Shown in pieces: positions 1 through 8,694 of a stretch of 64,000 nucleotides of DNA; position 1 is the stretch's first letter, and every line of letters starts with the position of its first letter. A model generated the notes under the pieces. The model made no database searches. It saw only the letters and a program-made list of their open reading frames with translations, and was not told the origin of the DNA. Both the position numbers and the translations under genes were made by a program. The DNA lies in IMG/VR virus record IMGVR_UViG_3300031576_000026, positions 16,292 to 80,291 of that record; one strand, given 5' to 3'. This stretch comes from a virus.

Positions 1-443
1 CTGGTAGAATAAGAGTTGATACTGGCGCGACTATAATTGGTGGTGATCTTGAAGTTGCAATTGATCACACAGAAGACTCCATTCGACTAGGAGATGGAAC
101 TAGTTTTTTCACTTCCACTAGTGGTGGGGGTAAAGTTGGTTTAGATGTTAATGTTTTAGAGGCAAATACACCTCAAATATTTAACGTATCTATTCCTTTA
201 GCAAACACAGAAGTTTCACAGGCATTACCTACTGGAACTAAATATTTTTTAATAAGAGTGAGAGGAAGTTCTTCTCTTTTAAAATTGGCTTTTTCTGCGG
301 GAACTTCAGGAACTACATTTGTTGAAGTTAATAGAGGAACAGTATATTCCTCGCCCGTAGTAACAGCCGGATCAGTGACTTTATATTTTCAGACAACACA
401 AGCCAGTCAAACAGCTGAAATTTTAGTTTGGAAATTAGTTTAA
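1..443 (+). CDS. Virion/fibre-like protein, 3' part only
   Basis: The frame is open from base 3 to the TAA at 441-443, so the true start lies before the window. The visible 146 residues are rich in Ser, Thr, Gly and Val and read like beta-structured phage fibre or appendage sequence. They include an IRLGDGTSFF stretch of the kind common in fibre shafts. The next gene follows after 25 bases with its own AGGAG site, as part of one plus-strand operon. No specific family is recognised. Confidence 0.7.
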   Translation, partial: GRIRVDTGATIIGGDLEVAIDHTEDSIRLGDGTSFFTSTSGGGKVGLDVNVLEANTPQIFNVSIPLANTEVSQALPTGTKYFLIRVRGSSSLLKLAFSAGTSGTTFVEVNRGTVYSSPVVTAGSVTLYFQTTQASQTAEILVWKLV

Positions 444-468
444 CATACAATGAGGAGATAAAATAATA

Positions 469-1398
469 ATGAGTGGTTTAACTAAAGATAAATTAATATT
501 AGATACAAGTAATCTAACAGAAAGCGATAACGTGGGTGCATATGTTAGATCATCTGATGGTACTTTAATTGATCACACCACTCTACTCGGCAAAGATGCT
601 TTAGATGTTCATCCAGTTGCTGATGGAGATAGTGGTGTTTTCACAGAAGATTCTGTTCATTCTTCTGGACACAGAGGTCAATTTGTGCTTTCTGTTCGCC
701 ATGATACTAATACAAGCCTGGTCGATGCTGATGGTGATTATGCACCTTTACAGGTTGATTCTGTCGGTAGACTTAAGGTTTCTGCTGATTTAGATGTCAC
801 AAGTTCATTCGAAAAAATTGAAGATAGTGCTCATGTATCAGGCGATACTGGTGCATATGTTTTAGCCGTTCGTCAAAATACTCTAACTTCTAGTGTTGAT
901 ATGGATGGTGATTATGCCTCCTTCAAATTAAATGATAGGGGAGCTTTATGGACTGTTCCTATTGGAACTGTTGCCGATGATGCTGTTGATACAGAAAATC
1001 CAGTTAAAGTTGGGTCTAGAGCATATTTTGGTGCTCCATTAGCAGCAATTTCAACTTCCGGAGACAGAGCTAACGTTCTTTCTGATAAATATCGAAGATT
1101 ATGGATAAATGATAGTTCTAATGTTCAGCTTAAAAGAGCACCAGTTACTGTCGGAACTTCTGCTGTTAATCTTGTTGCTTCTCCAATAGATAGTCGTAAG
1201 ATCTTTCTTGTACAAAATCTCGGAAATAAAGCAATTTTTATTGGTCATCATGTACCAATTACAGACGAATTAACAACATCTAATGGGTTTAGAATTGCAG
1301 CAGGTGCTACTATATCTTTAGAATTAGGACCAGATGTTTCTGCATACGCGATTTCTTCTGGTGCCGGACAAGATGTTAGATTATTAGAAGTTGGTTAA
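469..1398 (+). CDS. Virion-associated protein with two tandem repeats
   Basis: A 309-residue beta-rich protein with GAGGAG at 452-457 ahead of the ATG. It has two tandem repeats of about 60 residues, roughly 55-105 and 116-165. Each runs from an ED-S-H motif through V-R--T to DGDYA and then a short strand. The last 85 residues or so, from VTVGTSAVNL onward, resemble nearly the whole of the next gene product. The context of fibre-like genes suggests a virion surface or tail-associated role; that is inference, and no enzyme motif is visible. Confidence 0.6.
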   Translation: MSGLTKDKLILDTSNLTESDNVGAYVRSSDGTLIDHTTLLGKDALDVHPVADGDSGVFTEDSVHSSGHRGQFVLSVRHDTNTSLVDADGDYAPLQVDSVGRLKVSADLDVTSSFEKIEDSAHVSGDTGAYVLAVRQNTLTSSVDMDGDYASFKLNDRGALWTVPIGTVADDAVDTENPVKVGSRAYFGAPLAAISTSGDRANVLSDKYRRLWINDSSNVQLKRAPVTVGTSAVNLVASPIDSRKIFLVQNLGNKAIFIGHHVPITDELTTSNGFRIAAGATISLELGPDVSAYAISSGAGQDVRLLEVG

Positions 1399-1414
1399 TT
1401 AAAGGTTATAATTT

Positions 1415-1726
1415 GTGGGCAATCTTTTCGAAAGTCCTGAATTTAGCGATGTTTTAAATGATTCTTATATTACAGGAACAGTCACTGCTACAACATCACA
1501 AATCGAACTTAAAGTTGGAGGAAGCCCCCTAGTGGGAAGAGAACTTTTAATTATTCATAATAATGGTTCTAAAGATATATGGATTGGTCCATCTGGAGTA
1601 ACAACATCCAATGGTATTCCTGTAGAAGATGGTGAAACTATCACTATTTCTGTTGGTCAAAATCTTAGTGTATATGCTATTACATCTAGTGGAACGGCAT
1701 CTGTTGTTGTACAAGAGTTGGGATAA
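1415..1726 (+). CDS. Small virion-associated protein, paralogous to preceding C-terminal domain
   Basis: A 103-residue protein starting with GTG. It aligns by eye with the C-terminal domain of the preceding protein: both have a SNG turn, a gated strand before I-L or I-S, then VYAI or AYAI-SSG, and both end in LEVG or QELG. It is therefore a free-standing copy of that module. Its TAA overlaps the next ATG (TAATG), implying translational coupling. The function is unknown; a small capping or adaptor module of the virion is plausible. Confidence 0.55.
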   Translation: MGNLFESPEFSDVLNDSYITGTVTATTSQIELKVGGSPLVGRELLIIHNNGSKDIWIGPSGVTTSNGIPVEDGETITISVGQNLSVYAITSSGTASVVVQELG

Positions 1727-2292
1727 TGTTTAAAAAATTTATATCCAGATTTCGTATTAAGGGAGCAACGGATGGCACTTTAATAGGTAATGTCACTGAT
1801 CGCCTCAAAGTTGATACTGGATTAACTGGTCCATCTGGAAGTTTAACTTTAGCCACTTCCAAAAAACTCAGATATGTTGATATGAATGCTACCACTGGAG
1901 GTGTAGCCAGAGGTACTATATTAACTACTACAGAAACCACTTTGTTCGAATATATTGGTACTGGATTAGTTTTTGCATTTTTAGTAAATTTAGAAGAAAA
2001 GAAAGACTGGATAATAAGATTTAAAATAGATGGAGAAGCAATATTCACTTCTAGCGGTCTTCTGGTTAGTGATTTAGAAAGCAATAGAGCTTATGACTTA
2101 GATCATAATCATGACGAAGAAGCAGAATTAGTTGGAATAAGATTAGGTAAACACACCAAGTTTATTTGGTCAGGTCCATTGGAATTCCCAATACGATATG
2201 ACCAGTCTGTCAAAATAACTATTCAAAGAGTTTCTGGTAAACCGAATAAGAAATTTACTGGAGGATTTATTATTTTAACTCAGGAAACCTAA
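1726..2292 (+). CDS. Hypothetical virion-region protein
   Basis: A 188-residue protein. It starts with a basic segment (MFKKFISRFRIKGATDG) and then a short strand, RLKVDTG, like the turns in neighbouring fibre proteins. The remainder is mixed beta with charged loops. It is coupled by TAATG on both sides to the flanking genes. No recognised domain; structural by position only. Confidence 0.5.
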   Translation: MFKKFISRFRIKGATDGTLIGNVTDRLKVDTGLTGPSGSLTLATSKKLRYVDMNATTGGVARGTILTTTETTLFEYIGTGLVFAFLVNLEEKKDWIIRFKIDGEAIFTSSGLLVSDLESNRAYDLDHNHDEEAELVGIRLGKHTKFIWSGPLEFPIRYDQSVKITIQRVSGKPNKKFTGGFIILTQET

Positions 2293-3197
2293 TGATTGTA
2301 TCATGGTCACAATTAAAAAGTTTTGTTGATAGTAAAAATCTTTCTATTCAATGGATTGATGTGGATGATTATTATCTTCTTTTGGCTTTTGATGGTATTT
2401 TTACTCTTGAGACAAGACTTGATAAATTTCCCACAGATAATACGAACCTAACTGATTTTGAAACTAATTACAAATCACTTGGTAATAAAAAGATACAAAC
2501 TCAAGATTCATCAATGAGATTTGGATATAAATCCACAACCAGTATTACAAAAACAGCTATTCAAGCAACTGCATATACTGAACAAACTACCAATGGCCGA
2601 CGTTCTTTTAAATCCACTTCAGCCAATGATATAACAGGTGGAACAGGAGCGAGAAACGTAAAACTTACTTATTATGATAGTAATGTTAATGGACCATTTA
2701 CTGAGACTATCACATTAAATGGTCTAACTGCTGTTAATACAGTAGCTACAAATATTTGTTTAATAGAAAAATTAGAAGTATTTGAAGTAGGTTCAACCGG
2801 AGGTAATGCTGGTGCAATTAATCTTTATACCGGAATTAATGGAACAGGAACTATTTTCGTTTCTATCGCTATTCAAGATAATATGACTTATTTTGCTCAT
2901 CACTATATTCCTAAAAATAAAACTATGTATCTCCTAACCATCGCCGGTTCTTCAAAAGGTAATAATTATTTACTGGACGGAGTAAAACGAGAGTTATCAC
3001 AACCAGTAAGTGCGATATCTTATGCATCTTATAATTCAACAGGAACTCTTAGGGTTTATAATACAGCCAGAGCGATGCAATATATATTAATAAATCCATT
3101 TTTAATTGTTGGTCCAGCAAAATTTACATTATTCGTAAAGGCAGATTCGACAACTGCTGGGACTATTCATGGAGATTTTACTTTTTATGAGGTTTAA
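2292..3197 (+). CDS. Virion protein with DFETNYK-type N-terminal module
   Basis: A 301-residue protein. Residues 1-75 form a module that contains SIQW-D/E, a beta segment and TDFETNYK; the same module begins the protein at 3839. Proteins with a TDFE-NYK motif are common among minor tail or appendage proteins of metagenomic phages. The rest is a beta-rich domain with GTGAxNV and LNG motifs. It sits one gene away from its paralogue and is coupled by TAATG to the gene upstream. The role is inferred from context. Confidence 0.55.
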   Translation: MIVSWSQLKSFVDSKNLSIQWIDVDDYYLLLAFDGIFTLETRLDKFPTDNTNLTDFETNYKSLGNKKIQTQDSSMRFGYKSTTSITKTAIQATAYTEQTTNGRRSFKSTSANDITGGTGARNVKLTYYDSNVNGPFTETITLNGLTAVNTVATNICLIEKLEVFEVGSTGGNAGAINLYTGINGTGTIFVSIAIQDNMTYFAHHYIPKNKTMYLLTIAGSSKGNNYLLDGVKRELSQPVSAISYASYNSTGTLRVYNTARAMQYILINPFLIVGPAKFTLFVKADSTTAGTIHGDFTFYEV

Positions 3198-3199
3198 AA

Positions 3200-3835
3200 A
3201 TGGCTAATACATTTACGATGAGATCTGCCTTAGGTAGCGGAAGATATAGATTATATGACGCTATTTTACCTGTAGATACATTGTTAAATGTTTCTGCTAT
3301 TATTTTATCTTGTGGGGGAGCTGATCCTGAATGGGAAATATATTTTGATAAAATTGTAAATGATTTGGCCAAACCAAATCAACCTTCTTTAACTGCGGTA
3401 ACTACGGGTGGGACTATTCCCAGAAGCACGAAATTATTTGTTAGAATAACTACAGTGGATGTGAATGGGGCAGAAGGAATCCCTACTGACGGCCATAAAA
3501 CCATAACCACTGGTGCATCTACTGATACAAACAAAGTTACTGTATCATGGTCTTCTATATCTGGTTCTTCTAGTTATAATGTTTATGCTGGGGGTTTATC
3601 TGGAAGAGAGTCTTTTGTGGGCAATACAGTATCTACATCATTGGTAATAGTTGATATGCCCGGTGAAGCTCTACAGGCTATACCAACCACACCAGATATA
3701 CACATAATTGGTAAAAAGGGAGGGGTAGAGCCCATTCCTTTAAGCGGTTCTGGTCTTACGGTTAGTTCAAGACTGATTGTATATGTCACAATTTCTGCTG
3801 GGGGTGATCCAGCGGTTTCAATTTTGTCGGTATAA
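3200..3835 (+). CDS. Virion protein with fibronectin/Ig-like domain
   Basis: A 211-residue protein. Residues about 55-155 have the character of a fibronectin type III or Ig-like domain: a proline-rich start, a run of alternating hydrophobic strands, TVSWSSISGSSSYNVYAG in the centre, then a VIVDMPG edge. Such domains decorate phage virions and bind weakly to surface carbohydrate in known cases. It lies between the two genes that share the DFETNYK module. Confidence 0.55.
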   Translation: MANTFTMRSALGSGRYRLYDAILPVDTLLNVSAIILSCGGADPEWEIYFDKIVNDLAKPNQPSLTAVTTGGTIPRSTKLFVRITTVDVNGAEGIPTDGHKTITTGASTDTNKVTVSWSSISGSSSYNVYAGGLSGRESFVGNTVSTSLVIVDMPGEALQAIPTTPDIHIIGKKGGVEPIPLSGSGLTVSSRLIVYVTISAGGDPAVSILSV

Positions 3836-3838
3836 CTT

Positions 3839-4447
3839 ATGGTAGTATCTTGGAATGTTATTAAATCTTTCGTGATTAATAGAGCGCTTTCTATTCAATG
3901 GATCGAAATAGAAAATAAATATTGGCTTAAGGTATTCGATGGCCCGTTTTTCCTTGAGTGTATTTTAAATAAGGGTATAGAAGCAGAAAATGTAACTGAT
4001 TTTGAAACCAATTACAAACCATATGGTAACAAATCACCAACCACCAAAGTAATACAGCAATTGGGAAAGGATTCCTATAACTTAAATACAAGAGCATATG
4101 ATTTTATAGCAACAAAACAAACATCTACAACACATTATTTTTTATTAAGTTCTTCACAAACGATTGCAATTAAAGGAGGAGTTTTATTTTCTGATAATAG
4201 CGCCTGGAAAGATTATATTATCGTGGAGATTGAAGATAAGGATGGTGTATATTTTCCGGCAGGTACCGTGATTGCTGGATACATACAGAAATGGTTTGTA
4301 TTTAAAAGTGTGGTTAATGAAGTTGATGATATATCAATTGCTGAGATACCTGCAGGTTTATATTTAAAAGTCATTTATGTGTCTGATAATTCTGCAACAG
4401 AAGATGCTAAAATTTTATTAAATCTATATTCTTATACATTGGGATAA
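3839..4447 (+). CDS. Virion protein with DFETNYK-type N-terminal module (second copy)
   Basis: A 202-residue protein. Its first 70 residues match the start of the protein at 2292: both begin M-VSW, then KSFV, LSIQWI, FDG and TDFETNYK, and they end with GNK. The C-terminal half is a different beta-rich domain. This is a duplicated attachment module with a swapped effector domain, typical of minor tail components. The role is inferred. Confidence 0.55.
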   Translation: MVVSWNVIKSFVINRALSIQWIEIENKYWLKVFDGPFFLECILNKGIEAENVTDFETNYKPYGNKSPTTKVIQQLGKDSYNLNTRAYDFIATKQTSTTHYFLLSSSQTIAIKGGVLFSDNSAWKDYIIVEIEDKDGVYFPAGTVIAGYIQKWFVFKSVVNEVDDISIAEIPAGLYLKVIYVSDNSATEDAKILLNLYSYTLG

Positions 4448-4450
4448 ATT

Positions 4451-5266
4451 ATGAAAACAGCATTGATATTATCTGGGGGTGGTTCTAAGGGTTCTTTCCA
4501 ATTTGGCGTATTAAAATATCTAATAGAACGCGGATTTACTCCAAATGCCGTATATGGTACTTCAGTAGGTGCATTAAATGCTGCTGGATACGGATATCAA
4601 AATATAGGGGGATTAGAAGAGGTTTGGAATAATATTAAGGGGAAATCAGATATTCTTAAATTTAACTGGTCTAGTTTTATTTTACGATCAACTGGTCTTT
4701 ATAATACCAAGCCCCTAAGAAAAATCCTAGAAAAAAATATCATAGGTCAGCCCATTTGTGATGTTTATGCTTGTAAGGTTAATTTATTAACCGGAGATAT
4801 TGTTTACAGTAAACATACGGATTCTGATTTTATCAGTTCTGTTGAAGCTTCTGCTTCCATTCCTGGTATTATGTCACCCGTGGATGATGAATGGGTAGAT
4901 GGTGGGATTAGGGAACAAACACCTTTAAAACAAGCAATATTGGATGGAGCTAAAAAAATCATAGTCGTTCTATGTAATCCTTGGGAATATAATCCAGTAA
5001 AAACTAAGTGTGGTAATTGGTTGCAAAATTCTCTACGGGCTGTTGATATTTTATCACATGAAAATTTTCTTAGTGATATTTCTTTATGTTTAGAAAAAAA
5101 TAAAGATTCGGAATATGAGTATATTAAAATGGAGATTTATGCCCCACTGCAACATTTAAATGACGCTTTAGATTTTTCTCCAGATAAAATCAAAGAAAAC
5201 ATAAAACTCGGTTATGAAACCGCCCAACTTGGACCTCTTAAAACGGATAAAAATTATGCACTATAA
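4451..5266 (+). CDS. Patatin-like phospholipase
   Basis: A 271-residue patatin-fold acyl hydrolase, a family that cleaves acyl chains from membrane phospholipids with a Ser-Asp dyad. The hallmarks are visible: the oxyanion loop GGGSKG at residues 9-14, the nucleophile elbow GTSVG with Ser38, and the catalytic Asp150 in VDGGI. There is no signal peptide. Length fits a single-domain bacterial patatin. It lies between virion genes and a membrane protease gene, so it may act on the host envelope during entry or release, or be carried in the virion. The family call is firm; the role is not. Confidence 0.9.
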   Translation: MKTALILSGGGSKGSFQFGVLKYLIERGFTPNAVYGTSVGALNAAGYGYQNIGGLEEVWNNIKGKSDILKFNWSSFILRSTGLYNTKPLRKILEKNIIGQPICDVYACKVNLLTGDIVYSKHTDSDFISSVEASASIPGIMSPVDDEWVDGGIREQTPLKQAILDGAKKIIVVLCNPWEYNPVKTKCGNWLQNSLRAVDILSHENFLSDISLCLEKNKDSEYEYIKMEIYAPLQHLNDALDFSPDKIKENIKLGYETAQLGPLKTDKNYAL

Positions 5267-5483
5267 TAAACAATCACTAGTTAATGCAGATAATCTTATT
5301 AAAATTATTAAAAGAGCTAAATTTGAATTGACAGGAATAGAAGCACTGGCTTTTGCTGAATCTTGTCGATGGTTTAATGAATTATATAAAGAAATAGAAT
5401 TTGAAGTGAATAAACCTAATTTACAAATGAATGAGGTCAAAGATCCTCTAAGCCAAGACAAAAAATCAAAGAAAAATAAATAG
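5256..5483 (+). CDS. Hypothetical small protein
   Basis: A 75-residue protein if it starts at the ATG at 5256 (MHYNKQSLVNADN). An in-frame ATG at 5214 would need a deep overlap with the patatin gene. It is helical, with a central segment ELTGIEALAFAESCRWF, and has a Lys-rich tail. No known family. Confidence 0.5.
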   Translation: MHYNKQSLVNADNLIKIIKRAKFELTGIEALAFAESCRWFNELYKEIEFEVNKPNLQMNEVKDPLSQDKKSKKNK

Positions 5484-5485
5484 TT

Positions 5486-5611
5486 ATGAAACTAAAATTT
5501 AAACATCAAGAAAAATATAAACCATTCAAAAATACCAAACAACTATTATTGATGAGTAGTATTTTACACATATTATCACTTCTCACAATATTACACGTAT
5601 TTTATGCTTAA
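5486..5611 (+). CDS. Small membrane protein
   Basis: ATG at 5486 opens a 41-residue ORF. It has a basic N-terminal half and one hydrophobic segment (residues about 21-40, LLLMSSILHILSLLTILHVF). Its stop overlaps the start of the protease gene by eight bases, so the two are probably translated together. It may partner the membrane-anchored protease. No family recognised. Confidence 0.5.
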   Translation: MKLKFKHQEKYKPFKNTKQLLLMSSILHILSLLTILHVFYA

Positions 5612-6350
5612 AAAATGGCTAAAACATGGCATATTATACTTAACGATGGGATCTTTCCTATATTTTTATTTTAATCTACATCAATGGAAACACAATACAA
5701 CAAGAAATTATGCAGATAAAAGAATTGTCAAACTTTTATCAAAAAATAGGAACAGGGGCGGAACGGGTGTTCATATAAAATTACCAAGTGGAAAAACAGC
5801 AATTCTAACTAATAGTCATGTATGTGAGAGTTTATTAAAAAATGACGGGATTTTTGTTGAATATAGCCCCGAACGATTACTACCAAAGAGAATTATTGAA
5901 ATTTCCGATGATACCGATTTATGTTTAGTAGAGCCCGTAGAAGGAATTAAAGGTTTAAAATTAGCCTCAAATGCCTATAATGGGGAACTGGTCTCGGCTT
6001 TGGGATTTCCCAATCTAAACCCATTGACAATGGTTGAAGGAGAATTAGTCGAAAAAAAACCCATATTAGTTTTAGATCATATTATTGATGTTGATGACCC
6101 AGATGATACGTGTTCTCTACCCAAGAATAAAAAAGATAAGATAAATTATTGGTTTACGGAAGTAGAAGCGTGTTTTACTAACATAGATGCTTATTGGACA
6201 ACCCTTGTTGTTAGACCTGGTAACTCTGGGAGCCCCGTTTTAAATAAATGGGGAAATGTTGTGGGATTAATTTTTGCTGGAGATCAAAGAACTGGATGGG
6301 GAGCTGCTATTCCATTAGAACAAATAAAAGATTTTATTAAACCCTATTAA
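5604..6350 (+). CDS. Membrane-anchored trypsin-fold serine protease
   Basis: A 248-residue protein with an N-terminal membrane segment (residues 7-25) followed by a chymotrypsin/HtrA-like protease domain. The triad is intact: His72 in LTNSHVC, Asp105 in DDTDLCLVEP, Ser208 in RPGNSGSPV. There is no PDZ domain. The anchor suggests it works at the inner membrane facing the periplasm. It follows the patatin gene and a small membrane protein with overlaps. It may process envelope proteins or protect the infected cell; the substrate is unknown. Confidence 0.85.
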   Translation: MLKKWLKHGILYLTMGSFLYFYFNLHQWKHNTTRNYADKRIVKLLSKNRNRGGTGVHIKLPSGKTAILTNSHVCESLLKNDGIFVEYSPERLLPKRIIEISDDTDLCLVEPVEGIKGLKLASNAYNGELVSALGFPNLNPLTMVEGELVEKKPILVLDHIIDVDDPDDTCSLPKNKKDKINYWFTEVEACFTNIDAYWTTLVVRPGNSGSPVLNKWGNVVGLIFAGDQRTGWGAAIPLEQIKDFIKPY

Positions 6351-6374
6351 GTATGCCTCAAATGGAGATATATA

Positions 6375-6698
6375 ATGGCTGATGAAGATGCTAAATTGAG
6401 AGAAATAATTAGGAAAAGACAAAAGATACAAGACGAACAATTAAGAAGACAAGCCTTAGAAGGATTAATGGATATAAGTGGAGTAACTGGAGAAAAATTA
6501 CCAGATCTCCCCCCTGCACAAGAGTTATATACAGATCCCTATAGGACACCAGATTCAGAATCTAGTGATATAGAAATAAGAAGATTGCGGGCTAGTCCAT
6601 GGAAATTTGTGCAAAAACGTTTAGTAGAGAGTGATGAAGAAAGAATAAAAAGACTGGTAAAACTAAGGGCTTTATTAAGAAAAGCCAGGGAAGAATAA
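6375..6698 (+). CDS. Hypothetical charged protein
   Basis: A 107-residue, highly charged helical protein with Arg/Lys-rich ends and an acidic, proline-containing middle (LPDLPPAQELYTDPYRTPDS). It and the next gene sit where a T7-like map has portal and scaffold genes, but neither resembles a portal. No domain recognised. Confidence 0.5.
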   Translation: MADEDAKLREIIRKRQKIQDEQLRRQALEGLMDISGVTGEKLPDLPPAQELYTDPYRTPDSESSDIEIRRLRASPWKFVQKRLVESDEERIKRLVKLRALLRKAREE

Positions 6699-6714
6699 TA
6701 AATTAACTTTAATT

Positions 6715-7014
6715 ATGCCTGATTTTAATAAAATAAAAAAATTTATAAAGATCCCCGTTCTGGATATACCAGAAACTTATTTAGAAGAGTATCTACAAAC
6801 TCTTTTTGATCCTAGATTAGGTTTCGAAAATGCAGATCCCTTTGTATCTCCTTTACATCTTGAAAAATTAGATAATCAATATATTTCTCCTCTTCCTAGG
6901 GTGTATCAAGAACCTGCAGGACCCGAAGATGAAGGTTATTTAAAATCTTACGAACCTACCCCAGAAGAAATGACTTTATTGCGATTGATAAAACAACGTA
7001 AAATAGAAATATAA
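6715..7014 (+). CDS. Hypothetical protein
   Basis: A 99-residue protein with many prolines and acidic residues and few hydrophobic segments. Like its upstream neighbour it looks partly disordered. The next small gene starts two bases after its stop. Function unknown. Confidence 0.5.
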   Translation: MPDFNKIKKFIKIPVLDIPETYLEEYLQTLFDPRLGFENADPFVSPLHLEKLDNQYISPLPRVYQEPAGPEDEGYLKSYEPTPEEMTLLRLIKQRKIEI

Positions 7015-7015
7015 T

Positions 7016-7144
7016 ATGGCAATTGCTAATATATTCCAATCATTAAAACCACTTTTTAAAGAAACATATTCTAAATCTTTAACTTCTCCTATGAACTCTA
7101 ACTATTGGAAAAAGATAAAACAACTACTAAAACCTAAAAAATAG
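7016..7144 (+). CDS. Small basic peptide
   Basis: ATG at 7016 opens a 42-residue ORF starting MAIANIFQSLKPLFKE and ending in a lysine-rich tail. It begins almost directly after the stop of the preceding gene, which argues for coupled translation, and is followed by a conserved promoter-like motif. Too short for a family call. Confidence 0.4.
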   Translation: MAIANIFQSLKPLFKETYSKSLTSPMNSNYWKKIKQLLKPKK

Positions 7145-7147
7145 AAA

Positions 7148-7169
7148 TTTAACAACTAACTATAGAGGC
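7148..7169 (+). promoter_or_regulatory. Candidate phage late promoter, copy 1
   Basis: TTTAACAACTA followed by ACTATAGAGG, in the spacer before the small basic protein and scaffold genes. The 11-base core recurs in four other intergenic spacers on the same strand. The ACTATAGAGG end looks like the initiation region of T7-type promoters, but no cognate RNA polymerase is seen in the window. Confidence 0.5.
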
Positions 7170-7175
7170 TATTAT

Positions 7176-7346
7176 ATGGCTAAACCAAAATTAGGTTCTG
7201 GTGAGCGCTTTAAAAAGCTTAAAGAGAAGCTAGAAAAACGAGGAGCAAAAAGCCCTGGTGCTTTGGCCTCGTGGCTGGGACGTAAAAAATTTGGAAAGTC
7301 TCGCTTCCAAAAACTAGCAGCCGTTGGGAAAAAAAGAGCCAAATAA
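7176..7346 (+). CDS. Small basic phage protein (ALASWLGRKKFGK type)
   Basis: ATG at 7176 opens a 56-residue very basic protein. Its centre, SPGALASWLGRKKFGKSRF, matches a small protein type often found beside phage structural genes, in which a short helix pair is followed by GRKK-G and a Lys/Arg tail. The function of that type is not known to me. It is the first gene after the candidate promoter at 7148. Confidence 0.6.
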   Translation: MAKPKLGSGERFKKLKEKLEKRGAKSPGALASWLGRKKFGKSRFQKLAAVGKKRAK

Positions 7347-7424
7347 ATTAACCGAAATGATTCTATCCGAAAGGACGAATCACTTTTAATATATCCCTAA
7401 CCGGACTATCTAAAGGAGAAAAAC

Positions 7425-8495
7425 ATGTCTGAAACTAATACCGCACCTTCGACAGTAGTTGAAGAATCTCCCCCTACACAACGAGAATCTCAATCAACAG
7501 AACAAGAATCTAAAGAAAGTTCTTCCACAGAGCAATTATCTCAAAAAATCCAAGATAATTCTAATCATGAACTCAGTACTGAAGAAATTTCTAGGGCTGA
7601 ATCCCTATTAAGCAAAGATGAAAAGGATTTAACATCTTCTGATGTTAAATATTTAGAAGATCTTGAAAAAAGAGTCACTGATACAGAAAAACAACAGAAA
7701 AGGCTTAAAAGGGTTAAGTTAAAAGTAGATCAAAAAGAGTTTGAGGAAGAACTTCCCTTTGAAATACCCGATGATCCAGAATCTTTAGATTACATAACAC
7801 GTAATTTACAACTAGCTAAAATGGGTCAATCTAGGGCACAACAATATAGCCAACTAGAAAAAGAAGTTAAAGCTTTTATAGAGGAATTAAAAAAAGATCC
7901 CGTAAAAATCCTATCAAGTCCTGAATTTGGGGTAGATGTTAAAAAACTAGCAGCTAAAGTTATTGAAGATGAAATCGCTGCTTCTCAAAAATCTCCAGAA
8001 CAATTAGAAAAAGAAAAGATAGAATCCGAATTAAAAGCTCTTAAAGAAGAGAGAGAAAAAGAAAAAAAGGTAAATGAGGAGAGAGATTTTGAACGGGCAA
8101 CAGAAAAAGCATATGAAGAATACGATAAGATGATTACAGACGCTTTGGGTAAATCCGATCTTCCGACTACTCCCTATACAATCAAAAAAATTGCTGATTA
8201 TATGCTTCTAGGACTACAAGAAGGTTATAGCATAGTTCCCGAAGATGTTATTCCTCTGGTTAAAGAAGAAATGCATAAAGATTTAAAGGATATGTTTAAT
8301 GTTATGCCCGATGATGTTATAGAGCAACTAGTTGGAAAAGATGTATTGAGTCGTATTAGGAAGAGGAATGTTGCTAAAGCTAAAGAAGCTCCACCCCAAC
8401 CAGCTAATAAAACTGTTCAAGATGTGGGAAAAGCCTCTGAAAAGAAGGTTGATGATGCCAGTAAAAAATCTTTTAGAGAGTTTTTTGGGGTATAA
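7425..8495 (+). CDS. Probable capsid scaffold protein
   Basis: A 356-residue, highly charged, Glu/Lys-rich protein with long predicted coiled coil (residues about 60-110 and 145-215) and a low-complexity Ser/Gln/Glu N-terminus. The composition and the position, two genes before the major capsid protein, are typical of podoviral scaffolds, which template procapsid assembly and then leave. AAAGGAG lies ahead of the ATG. The alternative of another virion-internal coiled-coil protein cannot be excluded. Confidence 0.7.
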   Translation: MSETNTAPSTVVEESPPTQRESQSTEQESKESSSTEQLSQKIQDNSNHELSTEEISRAESLLSKDEKDLTSSDVKYLEDLEKRVTDTEKQQKRLKRVKLKVDQKEFEEELPFEIPDDPESLDYITRNLQLAKMGQSRAQQYSQLEKEVKAFIEELKKDPVKILSSPEFGVDVKKLAAKVIEDEIAASQKSPEQLEKEKIESELKALKEEREKEKKVNEERDFERATEKAYEEYDKMITDALGKSDLPTTPYTIKKIADYMLLGLQEGYSIVPEDVIPLVKEEMHKDLKDMFNVMPDDVIEQLVGKDVLSRIRKRNVAKAKEAPPQPANKTVQDVGKASEKKVDDASKKSFREFFGV

Positions 8496-8534
8496 GCTTC
8501 TGTATTTATTTTAGATTTTGATAAATAGTTTATT

Positions 8535-8551
8535 TTTAACAACTATTTAAT
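8535..8551 (+). promoter_or_regulatory. Candidate phage late promoter, copy 2
   Basis: TTTAACAACTATTTAAT in the 199-base spacer between the scaffold and decoration genes. It shares the 11-base core TTTAACAACTA with copies at 7148, 10499 and 17804, and TTAACAACTAT with 26830. Confidence 0.5.
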
Positions 8552-8641
8552 GAAAGTTTAGCATTTATTATTCTATTAGACTCGGCATTACCTAAATTAG
8601 GGTGCTGATATCCAAGATAGAAAAGAATAATGCACATGACA

Positions 8642-8664
8642 GTAAGATAAATAGGTTATCTTAC
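8642..8664 (+). promoter_or_regulatory. Perfect 9-bp hairpin in leader of capsid genes
   Basis: GTAAGATAA and TTATCTTAC form a perfect 9-bp stem with loop ATAGG. It lies 31 bases before the start of the decoration/capsid pair and is not followed by a T-run. It is therefore more likely a 5' mRNA stabiliser, processing site or operator than a terminator. Confidence 0.45.
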
Positions 8665-8694
8665 ATTAACAATCTATCTTGAGGATAATTAAAT

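Noticed and set aside
6375-7014. Portal protein before the scaffold
   Set aside because: Both proteins are about 100 residues, far too short for a portal; it probably lies before the window.
8580-8625. Imperfect palindrome around CCTAAATTAGG as a terminator
   Set aside because: The stem is short with mismatches and has no T-run after it.
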